A stretch of DNA of 59,210 nt, taken from positions 1 through 59,210 of the forward strand of contig JADYYY010000020.1 of the NCBI GenBank assembly GCA_020853395.1, given 5' to 3'. Below, piece by piece: positions 33,769-41,285 of this stretch. The notes beneath the pieces were generated by a model, which saw only the letters and a list, made by a program, of their open reading frames with translations, was not told where the DNA came from and did not search any database. The stretch's first letter is position 1; each line of letters opens with the position of its first letter. A program made the translations under genes and the position numbers. The DNA is from Acidobacteriota bacterium (GTDB lineage Bacteria; Acidobacteriota; Vicinamibacteria; Vicinamibacterales; SCN-69-37).

Positions 33769-35225
33769 GACGCAATGGCCGCCGCCGGCGTCCCATCACC
33801 GTGGCCTGGGCATTCGTGCTGGTCTGCGGCGTCGCGGCGCTGGCGGCCGCGCAGGCGCCGCCGGCGAATCCAGCCGGGCCGCCGCGCATCCTGCTCGATC
33901 TGTCGCCGCGCGCCGTCGAGTACCAGCTTCGCCGCCTGACCAACGACGAGCTCGCGACGACAGCGCGCCGTCCTGCCGATCCGCGTTACCGGCTCGTGTA
34001 CTACGCGTTGCTGACGCGGACGGGGCTCGCGAAGCAGTACCGCGACGAGGCGCTCGACGTGCTCGTCGCGATGGACGGTGCGTCGCGGCCGCAGGTGCTG
34101 CTGCGTGCCCTTGGGATGGTTCCGGGCACGGACGACGTGGCCGTGGCGCGGCTCGCCGGCATCCTGCTCGACGAGCCGATCGACGCGCTGCGCGCGGAGC
34201 GCGCGGCGTTCGAGGCGGCGGCCGACGCGTCCGACGCGCCGGGAGCCTCGCGGCGCGCCGCGTATGCCGTGTTGCTCCAGATCGAAGGGACGGCCGCGCG
34301 GATCTGGCCGCAGGCGGCCGCATCGCGCGATCGGCTGGCCGACCTGCTCGGCGCCGTTCCGCTCGTGGTGCGCAGCGCGCGCGGCGGCGCGCTGCAGCCG
34401 GAGCTCGCGCAGGCGATCGCCGCCGTGCTCGAGGACGATGCGCTCGAACCCAGCGTCCGGGCAGCGGCGGTGTCGGCGCTCGGGGCCGTGGCGCGCGAGC
34501 GGGCGGCGGTGGAGGCCGTGCTCCGCGAGTTCAGACGTGCGGGAGACGAAGCGGTGTCGGCGGCCGCCGTCGGCGCCTTGCAGCAGATTCCGCTGGACGT
34601 GTGGCCGCAGGACGAGGTGCTCGCCGTCGCGCACGCCATCGTCGCCAGTCTCGGCGGACGGCCGCCGTCACAACGCACGTCGCCGGCCGCCATCGACGCG
34701 CTCCAGCTCGGCGAGCGCCTCGCGGCCGCACTGCCGGCCGATCGGCGCACGGCGATCGGCCGCGACCTCGCCGCGCTGGGCATCCGCGTCGTGCGGATCG
34801 AGACCGTGCCCGAGCAGATGCGCTTCACCCAGAGCTGGTTCGTCGTCGAGGCCGGCGCACGCGTGCAGATCGTGCTCTTCAATCCCGACGCGATGCCGCA
34901 CAACGTGGTCGTCGGCCGGCCCGGCACGCTGCAGGAGATCGGCACGGCCGGCGGCGCGATGTCGATGCCGGCCGATCCCGCCGCGAAGCCGTTCGTGCCC
35001 GACAGCCCGTCGGTGATCGCCGCGACGCCGCTCGTGTGGGAGGGGGAGACCGCGCGGCTCAACTTCGTGGCGCCGAAGGCGCCGGGCGAGTACGTCTATC
35101 TCTGCACCTATCCCGGCCATTGGGCCCGGATGTACGGCGTCATGCTCGTCGTCGAGCGTCTCGAGGCCTGGGAGGCGAACCGCGTCGCGCCGCGGGATCC
35201 GCTGAGCGGCGAGACTCTTCGCTGA
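33765..35225 (+). CDS. Exported HEAT-repeat plus cupredoxin (type 1 copper) protein
   Basis: 486 residues from the ATG at 33765, overlapping the preceding stop (ATGA). Signal peptide region ITVAWAFVLVCGVAALAAAQ. Residues about 45-340 are helical HEAT-like repeats (VRAAAVSALGAVARER). About 345-465 is an azurin/plastocyanin-type domain with type 1 copper ligands His379 (AMPHNVVVG), Cys447, His452 and Met456 (YLCTYPGHWARM). It should receive or donate one electron in the periplasm. Translational coupling to a propeller that lacks its usual cytochrome suggests that the pair replaces haem with copper. The C-terminus has a short charged tail. Confidence 0.86.
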   Translation: MRRNGRRRRPITVAWAFVLVCGVAALAAAQAPPANPAGPPRILLDLSPRAVEYQLRRLTNDELATTARRPADPRYRLVYYALLTRTGLAKQYRDEALDVLVAMDGASRPQVLLRALGMVPGTDDVAVARLAGILLDEPIDALRAERAAFEAAADASDAPGASRRAAYAVLLQIEGTAARIWPQAAASRDRLADLLGAVPLVVRSARGGALQPELAQAIAAVLEDDALEPSVRAAAVSALGAVARERAAVEAVLREFRRAGDEAVSAAAVGALQQIPLDVWPQDEVLAVAHAIVASLGGRPPSQRTSPAAIDALQLGERLAAALPADRRTAIGRDLAALGIRVVRIETVPEQMRFTQSWFVVEAGARVQIVLFNPDAMPHNVVVGRPGTLQEIGTAGGAMSMPADPAAKPFVPDSPSVIAATPLVWEGETARLNFVAPKAPGEYVYLCTYPGHWARMYGVMLVVERLEAWEANRVAPRDPLSGETLR

Positions 35226-35310
35226 CGCCGGCGTTGCTCGAACGGGCCGTCGGCAATCCGATCGCGCGTCGGGTTGTTCCTGATTGTCGAGGACGAGGGA
35301 GGTCCGCGTC

Positions 35311-35514
35311 ATGACCACAAGGTCGCTCCGCCGCGTCGCGCTGTCGTTGGGCGCCGTCGCGATCGTCGCGCTCGTGCTCGCGGCGATGGCGCTGCAGGAC
35401 ATCTATCACCAGGAGAGGGACGTCCGGCTCGAATGGAACATGGTGCGCATCGCGTTCCTCGTGATGCTGGCGTTCACGTTCACGGCGATGACCGCGCTGT
35501 GGAAAGACGAATAG
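35311..35514 (+). CDS. Small two-helix membrane protein
   Basis: 67 residues from the ATG at 35311, with GGGAGG upstream. Two hydrophobic helices (VALSLGAVAIVALVLAAMAL and IAFLVMLAFTFTAMTALW) are separated by a charged segment DIYHQERDVRLEW. No family is recognised. It follows the HEAT-cupredoxin gene by 85 bp in the same direction and may be a membrane anchor or accessory of that redox unit. Confidence 0.65.
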   Translation: MTTRSLRRVALSLGAVAIVALVLAAMALQDIYHQERDVRLEWNMVRIAFLVMLAFTFTAMTALWKDE

Positions 35515-35649
35515 GCATGGATGCCGCACCAGGCGGCTCCGTCCGGCACGCGTGCGCGAAGAGCGCGCCGCGGCGGTCGAGAGAGCGCCGTTGCGACCAG
35601 GAGATCCCGGCGTCCTTGCCGCAGCCTTCGCTCGCACCGGACCCGGGAG

Positions 35650-37533
35650 CTACTTCAGGTTCAGGAACGCGTAGACGCCCTTGCGTGCCGCGGTGAGCAC
35701 GTCCGGCCGTTTGTCGCCGTTGACGTCCGCGACTTCGATCTGCGTGCCGATGCCCGCGTAGTTGTTGATGATCTGCGGCACGAACGACATGGCGCCGCCG
35801 GGCCTGCGCACGGTCCTGAACCATGCGACGACCGGCGGATCGTCGCGATCGTTCTCGGGGTACTCGAGGCCGTGCGACAGCCAGCGCTTGCCCGTGACGA
35901 TGTCCTTCAGGCCGTCGCCGTCCATGTCGACGAGCTCGATCGCGTGCAGCTCGGTGAACGCGATCGACTTGTCGCTGATCTCCCAGCTCGCGCGCTGAGC
36001 CGCGGGCGTCTCGGGGCCGTCCATGATCACGTGCATCTTCCAGGAGATCGCTCCCTGCGGCGATCGCTGCTGCTCGTACCAGACCAGGCCGGGTCCGTGG
36101 GCGAACAGGCTGGTGATGACGTCGTTGAGCTTGTCGCCGTTGAGGTCGTAGGCGTACATGTCCGCGCCGCGGACGAACGGATCGGTGCCGCGGCCGAACG
36201 GCACCGCCGAGAACTTCCAGCCGCCCTGCGCCGCGTTCGCCGCCGGCTGTTCCCACCAGCCGCTCCCCTGGATGATGTCCATGCGGCCGTCGCCGTTGAC
36301 GTCGCCGACGCCGTATCCGTGCCCGCCCCAGTCCCCCTTCTCTGACACGGCGACGAACGTCCACTTCTGCGCCGGGTCCGCGCCCGGCTTCGCGTAGCCG
36401 ACGACGCGCCCGGGGCCGCTGCCCATCGAGAGCAGCAGCTCAGGCTTGCCGTCGCCGTCGACGTCGGCGAACTGCGTCGTCTCGGCGGAGATCGGATCGG
36501 TCACCTGCGTCACGGGCCAGTGGCGCGACTCGCCCTTCGGGTTCATGTAGAGGAACGCGCCGTCGAAGTTGACCTTCAGGTAGTCGCCCCAGCCGTCGCC
36601 GTCGAAGTCGTGCACGTAGCTGAGGAAGTTGTCCGTGTACTGTCCGGCCATCGTCTGGTTGGCGATGGGGTAGGTCTGCGGCGGATAGATCTCGATCGCG
36701 CGCGTGAAGTTCGGGCCGATGTAGGCGTACGGGCCGCTCGCCACGTCGACGATGCCGTCGTGGTTGACGTCGCCGGCCGAGACGCCCTCCGCGTAGAAGC
36801 GATCGGTGAGTTGCACGCGCCTGAAATTGGCCGCCGTCACCTCCGGCGCCACGCCGGCCGCCGGACGGAGCAGGTCGGTCAGCAGCACGTCCTTGATCCG
36901 GATGTCGCCCGCGTTCAGCCGGAACGCCGGCGGGCCGAAGCGCGACGGCTCGTCGGGCCCGGGCGGCGCGGAGGACGTCGCCGGATTCGATCCGCTTCCC
37001 GGTGGCGGCATCGTTCCAGCATTGGCGCGGACCATGAGCCGCACGTCCTTCCAGCCGCCGCCGCCGTCGATCACGCGCAGTTGCATGCCGGTCGGGTTCT
37101 GCCGGCCCGACCACTCGTAGAACGGCTGCCGGTTGAGCTCCTTGCCCTGTGCGTCCAGCGTGACCCGCGAGGCAGTCATCGCGTCGGGACCGGAGAGGGC
37201 CACGTAGATCGCGCTCGTCGTGCCCGGCGCGCCGCCGGGCGCCGGCGCGTTGCGCAGGAGCACACCCGCATCGCAGCCGGCACACTGGAAGGCGAACCGC
37301 AGGATCGCGTCCTGGTAGCTCTTGTCGAGCACGAGCGTGCCGGGCGTGGCCGTGGCCGATCCGACGATCTCGCCGCTGGCCACCCGCCACTGCGCGCCGC
37401 CCTGCGGCCGCCAGCCGGTCAAGCTGGTGCCGTTGAAGACCTTGGTCGTGTCCGAATGCGGCCCTTGCGCCGTGCTCGAGGCCGACAGCGCCACGACCGC
37501 CATCGCGACGGCAAACCACGTGCGACTCATCAT
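35650..37533 (-). CDS. Secreted jelly-roll plus seven-repeat FG-GAP/VCBS propeller protein
   Basis: 627 residues; AAGGAG precedes the ATG pair at 37533/37530. Signal peptide MMSRTWFAVAMAVVALSASS. The N-terminal domain is DUF1080-like (VFNGTSLTGWRPQGGAQW). It has a cysteine pair, CAGC, and a proline-rich linker (PPPGSGSNPATSSAPPGPDE). Seven FG-GAP loops follow: DVNHDGIVDV, DFDGDGWGDY, DVDGDGKPEL, DVNGDGRMDI, DLNGDKLNDV, DMDGDGLKDI and DVNGDKRPDV. It is a paralogue of 360-2240 and 41286-43106, the most divergent of the three. Calcium-dependent carbohydrate or surface binding is inferred. The 135 bp between this gene and the small membrane protein show nothing clear. Confidence 0.85.
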   Translation of the reverse strand: MMSRTWFAVAMAVVALSASSTAQGPHSDTTKVFNGTSLTGWRPQGGAQWRVASGEIVGSATATPGTLVLDKSYQDAILRFAFQCAGCDAGVLLRNAPAPGGAPGTTSAIYVALSGPDAMTASRVTLDAQGKELNRQPFYEWSGRQNPTGMQLRVIDGGGGWKDVRLMVRANAGTMPPPGSGSNPATSSAPPGPDEPSRFGPPAFRLNAGDIRIKDVLLTDLLRPAAGVAPEVTAANFRRVQLTDRFYAEGVSAGDVNHDGIVDVASGPYAYIGPNFTRAIEIYPPQTYPIANQTMAGQYTDNFLSYVHDFDGDGWGDYLKVNFDGAFLYMNPKGESRHWPVTQVTDPISAETTQFADVDGDGKPELLLSMGSGPGRVVGYAKPGADPAQKWTFVAVSEKGDWGGHGYGVGDVNGDGRMDIIQGSGWWEQPAANAAQGGWKFSAVPFGRGTDPFVRGADMYAYDLNGDKLNDVITSLFAHGPGLVWYEQQRSPQGAISWKMHVIMDGPETPAAQRASWEISDKSIAFTELHAIELVDMDGDGLKDIVTGKRWLSHGLEYPENDRDDPPVVAWFRTVRRPGGAMSFVPQIINNYAGIGTQIEVADVNGDKRPDVLTAARKGVYAFLNLK

Positions 37534-37645
37534 GCTGCTCCTTGTCTGCCCATCGCCAACCTGGAGGATTTAAGCACCTGACGAGACGGAGAGACAAGGC
37601 GAGAGGCAGCCCGATCGGCCGGATCGTGATGGTAAAGTGCCGGCG

Positions 37646-37667
37646 GGTCGTCGATCGACGGACGACC
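37646..37667. promoter_or_regulatory. Palindromic operator candidate before the Gfo/Idh gene
   Basis: GGTCGTC and GACGACC flank a centre that includes the perfect 12-base palindrome CGTCGATCGACG (37649-37660). It lies just downstream of a TAAAGT hexamer (37633-37638) and 34 bases before the ATG at 37702, a normal place for a repressor site. No regulator is identified. Confidence 0.4.
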
Positions 37668-37701
37668 GGACGTTCAGCGACGAGGAGAAGGGTCAGACAC
37701 G

Positions 37702-38754
37702 ATGGCACGTCGGTGGAGAGTGGCGATTCTCGGGTTGGGACACTGGTACTCGGCGTACGGGCTGGCGCGGGCGCTGCGTGAGTACCCGAAGGCGGAGCTC
37801 GTGGCGGCGGCGTGGGAGCACAAGGGCCAGCTCGACGCGTTCACGTCGACGTTCGGCGTGAAGGGATATCAGGACTACCAGGAGCTGCTCGATCGCGAGC
37901 AGGTCGACATCGTGCACATCGCGCCGCCGGTGTCGGCCATGGCGGAGATGACGATCGCGGCCGCCAGGGGAGGCAAGCACATGGTGCTCGGCAAGCCGAT
38001 GGCCATGACGATGGCGGAAGCCGATGCGATGGTCGCGGCCGTCGACGCGGCCGGCGTGTCGTGCCTGCCGTTCCAGGGCATCATGCGGCTCCAGGGCGCG
38101 GAGCTCAAGGCGCGCGTCGATCGCGGCGACATCGGCGAGCTGCTCGTGATGCACCAGACGAGCCGCTGGTCCATCGCCGAGGACTGGTACAACTCGGGCA
38201 CGCCGGGCTGGTTCGCCGATCCGCGGCACGTCCCCGGCGGTGCGCTCATCGACGAGGGCATCTACCAGATCGATTTCATGACGTGGCTGGCCGGATCGCC
38301 GGTCGTCGAGGTGCAGGCCCGCACGGCCAACCTCGTGCACAGGGAGATCGGCGTGGAGGACTGGGGGCTGGCCACGCTCACGTTCGCCGACGGCCGAATC
38401 GCGACGCTCGAGGCCTCGTGGACCATCACGGCGCCGCGCGTGACGGCGCCGTCGCCCAAGCACAACAGCGTCGTGCGCCTGGAGCTCGTGGGCAGCCGCG
38501 GCGAGATCATCGACCAGTGGTTTCGCGAGCCGGGGCGCGCCGTGCTGGCGGCCGGCGCGAGCGACTGGGTGTTCGAGCGGCACTCGCGGCCGAGCTACGG
38601 ACCGTCCGTCCCATTCCCTCTGAACGTGCTGGTCGACAGCCTCGAGACCGGCGGCCCGCCGCCGGTCTCGATCCAGGACGCGCGGACGGCGTTCAACGTG
38701 TGCCTCGCAGCATATCGGTCGGCGCAGGAGCAGCGGCCGGTGCGCATCGGATAG
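37702..38754 (+). CDS. Gfo/Idh/MocA family oxidoreductase
   Basis: 350 residues, no signal peptide, so cytoplasmic. The N-terminal Rossmann fold begins RWRVAILGLGHWYSAYGLAR; DIVHIAPPVSAMAEMTIAAA and HMVLGKPMAMTMAEADAMV follow, the latter carrying the conserved catalytic Lys of the (E/G)KP motif. The C-terminal substrate-binding domain contains GGALIDEGIYQIDFMTWLAG with the usual Asp and downstream residues. It oxidises a sugar or inositol hydroxyl with NAD(P). The gene stands alone, with a palindromic operator candidate upstream, and converges with the DUF2723 gene. No substrate can be given. Confidence 0.88.
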   Translation: MARRWRVAILGLGHWYSAYGLARALREYPKAELVAAAWEHKGQLDAFTSTFGVKGYQDYQELLDREQVDIVHIAPPVSAMAEMTIAAARGGKHMVLGKPMAMTMAEADAMVAAVDAAGVSCLPFQGIMRLQGAELKARVDRGDIGELLVMHQTSRWSIAEDWYNSGTPGWFADPRHVPGGALIDEGIYQIDFMTWLAGSPVVEVQARTANLVHREIGVEDWGLATLTFADGRIATLEASWTITAPRVTAPSPKHNSVVRLELVGSRGEIIDQWFREPGRAVLAAGASDWVFERHSRPSYGPSVPFPLNVLVDSLETGGPPPVSIQDARTAFNVCLAAYRSAQEQRPVRIG

Positions 38755-38788
38755 GCGCGTTCGAGGGCCTGGCTGCAGCGGGCGGCGT

Positions 38789-41185
38789 TCAAGGCGACGA
38801 CGCCGGCGCAGCCGAGCCCGCGGATCCCGCGCCGATTGGCGTGGATCCGCAAACCGTCGCCCGCCGCGGGTTGTTCAGATCGACCTGGGCGCGGGCGACG
38901 GCGCTCGCCGGCGGCGCGGCCAACGTGAAGCTCGTCGCAGACGACTGGCCGTCGTCGTTGACGGCCACCGCGAGGCGTGCGGCGAATGGCGCGGCCAGGA
39001 GCGCCGGCGCCGGCAGCACGCCATCGCGCGCCAGCGCGGCGGCGAGGCGTGCGCGATCGGCCGCCGACTCGCTGAACCGATCGATCGTCACGATCGGCGT
39101 CCCCGCGCCAGCCGTGCCGGCCCGCGCCGGCGCGAGGTCGCGGTCGCCGGCGACGTAGAGCGTCGCGGTGCTGTCGAACGGCCGGTAGTTGTCCACCCGC
39201 AACACGATGGTCGTCGCGGCGGCCCGTGACACGTCCGTCCAGCCCTGATTGCCGATCGACACGCACCGGCCGAACGTGGTCGCGCGGAACACCGGCAGGT
39301 CCGAGGTGTCGACGGGCACGCGGACGGCGCGGGTGGCGTCGATGCGAGCCGCGGACACGGCCCGTCCGCCCGCCGCGATGATGACGAGCGCGAGCCCGTC
39401 GCGCACGCGCGCGCGCTCTTCTCCGCCGACGGCAATCGCCGCGGCGTCGGCCGACAGGCTCGCGCGAACCGCCAGCGGCGCTGGGTGCCCGGTGCCCCCG
39501 ATCGGAACACCCGATTCGACCGCCACGTCCGCATTCTCGGGCGCGAGCTGCTCGAGGGCTCCGGATGCCGCGCCCGCGACGCCGATGGCGACGAGTCCGC
39601 GGCGCTCGGCGCCGTAGAACGTGGCCTCGATCCCGAGCGTGGCCAGGCTCGCCGCATCGTCGGGCCCGAAGCCGAAGGCGGCGCCGGGCCGGGCCGCGAT
39701 CGCGACGACCGTTCCGGCCGGCAGCGAGCGCAGCACCATGTACAAAGGCTCGTCGAGCGCGACCGGCTGAAGCGTGAAGCCGTGATCGGCGAGCAGCGCG
39801 GCGCCCGAGTCGAACGCGACGATCGGATGGCCGTCGCCCGCGAAGGCTGCCGCGCGCTCGGGGTCGCGCGGCACCATGCTGATCGTGCGGGTGAGGGCAT
39901 CGTCTTCGGCGTACAGCTTGTAGAGCACCAACTGATCGATGGCGTATCCCTCCTGCAGGATCCCAGCCCCTGTCGGAAGCCGATCGAACAGTGCGGTCAG
40001 GAAGCGGCGTTCGAAGTCACGCCGGTGGTGGTCGTTGGCGGCGTAGTTGGCGCGCAACTGCACCGCGGCGACGAGGACGAGGATGGCGGCTGCCGCGAGG
40101 GACGTGCCGCGGGTCCCGCCGCGCGAGAGCGCGTTGCGCGACGCCCGCACGCCCCCGGCGAGCGCGTGCGCGCCGGCGCCAGCGGCTATCCACGCTGCGA
40201 CGTACGCCGGCGTGAGGAACCCCTCCATGTCGCCGAACACGTTCAGCACGAGCAGCACGACGCCCGTCAGGGCGCCAGCGAGGAGCACGAACGCCGACGG
40301 CCGCCGGCGGCCCAGCCACACGAGGCCGATCGCCGCCAGCGGGGCGCCCGTCCATCCGAGCTCGCGCCAGAGCGAGGCGAGCGATTCGGGTACACGGTCG
40401 TGCACGACCTCGCCGGCGGTGTAGTGGAACATGTCCGCGGCGAAGCGCCGCGCGGTCACGACGTCCACCAGTTCGCGGAACGAACGCGCAGTCGCCTCGA
40501 GTGCGACGGCGCCCTGCGCGGTTCGCAACCACACGTAGCCGTACTGCGCGGCGCCCGCGAGCACGATCGCCGCGACCGCCGCCATGACGCGGGGCCGCAG
40601 TACCCGCCGCCAGTCGGTCAGCAGGACGAATGCGACGAGCGACGGCACGACGAACAGGATCGACAGATGGTTGCCGAACGCGAGCGAGGCGAACGCCACG
40701 CTGGCGTAGAGCCAGCGATCCGTCCGGAGCGTCGCCCATCGCAGCACCGTCCAGAGCGACAGCGCCGTCAGCGCGCCCGCCAGCGTGTAGACCTCCGCGA
40801 CCACTGCCTTCGCCCAGAACGCCCGCCCGAAGGCCAGTCCCAGCGCGGCGGCGGCCGCCGCCGCTCTCGTGGCGCCGATTTCCCGTACAGCCAGGTACAC
40901 CGCGAGCGCAGCCACGACGCCGAAGACGGCGGACATCAGGTTGGCGCGGTAGGCGACCGAGCCGACGGGCAGCCAACTGAACACGTGCCCGAGCAGGACG
41001 TAGAGCGGGTATCCCGGTGGATGGGCCGTGCCCAACATCTTCCCCAAGTACTGGAACTTGACGGAGTCGCCGCCCCCGCCGATGTCGGGGAAGAGCGTCT
41101 TCGCGTAGACGAGCGCCGCGAGCGCCGCGAGGCCGCAGAGCGTGAGGGCGTCACGCCAGCGGCCGGAGAGTCGTGTCTCGGACAC
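38789..41185 (-). CDS. DUF2723 family multi-pass membrane protein (glycosyltransferase-like)
   Basis: 798 residues from a GTG at 41185 (VSETRLSGRWRDAL); ATGs further upstream give low-complexity sequence that overlaps the divergent FG-GAP gene. The N-terminal half has about 11 hydrophobic helices. The hallmark segment is TLFPDIGGGGDSVKFQYLGK followed by AHPPGYPLYVLLGHVFSWLP, as in DUF2723 proteins, which resemble GT39/ArnT-type lipid-linked glycosyltransferases; the Asp of GGGGDS sits where their catalytic Asp lies. The C-terminal ~300 residues are a soluble, probably periplasmic, beta-rich domain. It may transfer a sugar to an exported acceptor; the acceptor is unknown. Confidence 0.75.
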   Translation of the reverse strand: MSETRLSGRWRDALTLCGLAALAALVYAKTLFPDIGGGGDSVKFQYLGKMLGTAHPPGYPLYVLLGHVFSWLPVGSVAYRANLMSAVFGVVAALAVYLAVREIGATRAAAAAAALGLAFGRAFWAKAVVAEVYTLAGALTALSLWTVLRWATLRTDRWLYASVAFASLAFGNHLSILFVVPSLVAFVLLTDWRRVLRPRVMAAVAAIVLAGAAQYGYVWLRTAQGAVALEATARSFRELVDVVTARRFAADMFHYTAGEVVHDRVPESLASLWRELGWTGAPLAAIGLVWLGRRRPSAFVLLAGALTGVVLLVLNVFGDMEGFLTPAYVAAWIAAGAGAHALAGGVRASRNALSRGGTRGTSLAAAAILVLVAAVQLRANYAANDHHRRDFERRFLTALFDRLPTGAGILQEGYAIDQLVLYKLYAEDDALTRTISMVPRDPERAAAFAGDGHPIVAFDSGAALLADHGFTLQPVALDEPLYMVLRSLPAGTVVAIAARPGAAFGFGPDDAASLATLGIEATFYGAERRGLVAIGVAGAASGALEQLAPENADVAVESGVPIGGTGHPAPLAVRASLSADAAAIAVGGEERARVRDGLALVIIAAGGRAVSAARIDATRAVRVPVDTSDLPVFRATTFGRCVSIGNQGWTDVSRAAATTIVLRVDNYRPFDSTATLYVAGDRDLAPARAGTAGAGTPIVTIDRFSESAADRARLAAALARDGVLPAPALLAAPFAARLAVAVNDDGQSSATSFTLAAPPASAVARAQVDLNNPRRATVCGSTPIGAGSAGSAAPASSP

Positions 41186-41285
41186 AGTCTGGATGGTAGG
41201 ACCGGGCGCGGGATTTTGTGAAGCTCGCTGCGCCGGTGGACCTGGTGTGGAGTAAGCTGCGGCCTTCGAGCGCGAGGAGGACGGA

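Noticed and set aside
35515..35649. Hidden small gene between the two-TM protein and the FG-GAP gene
   Set aside because: Short frames there lack ribosome sites and have shadow-like composition.
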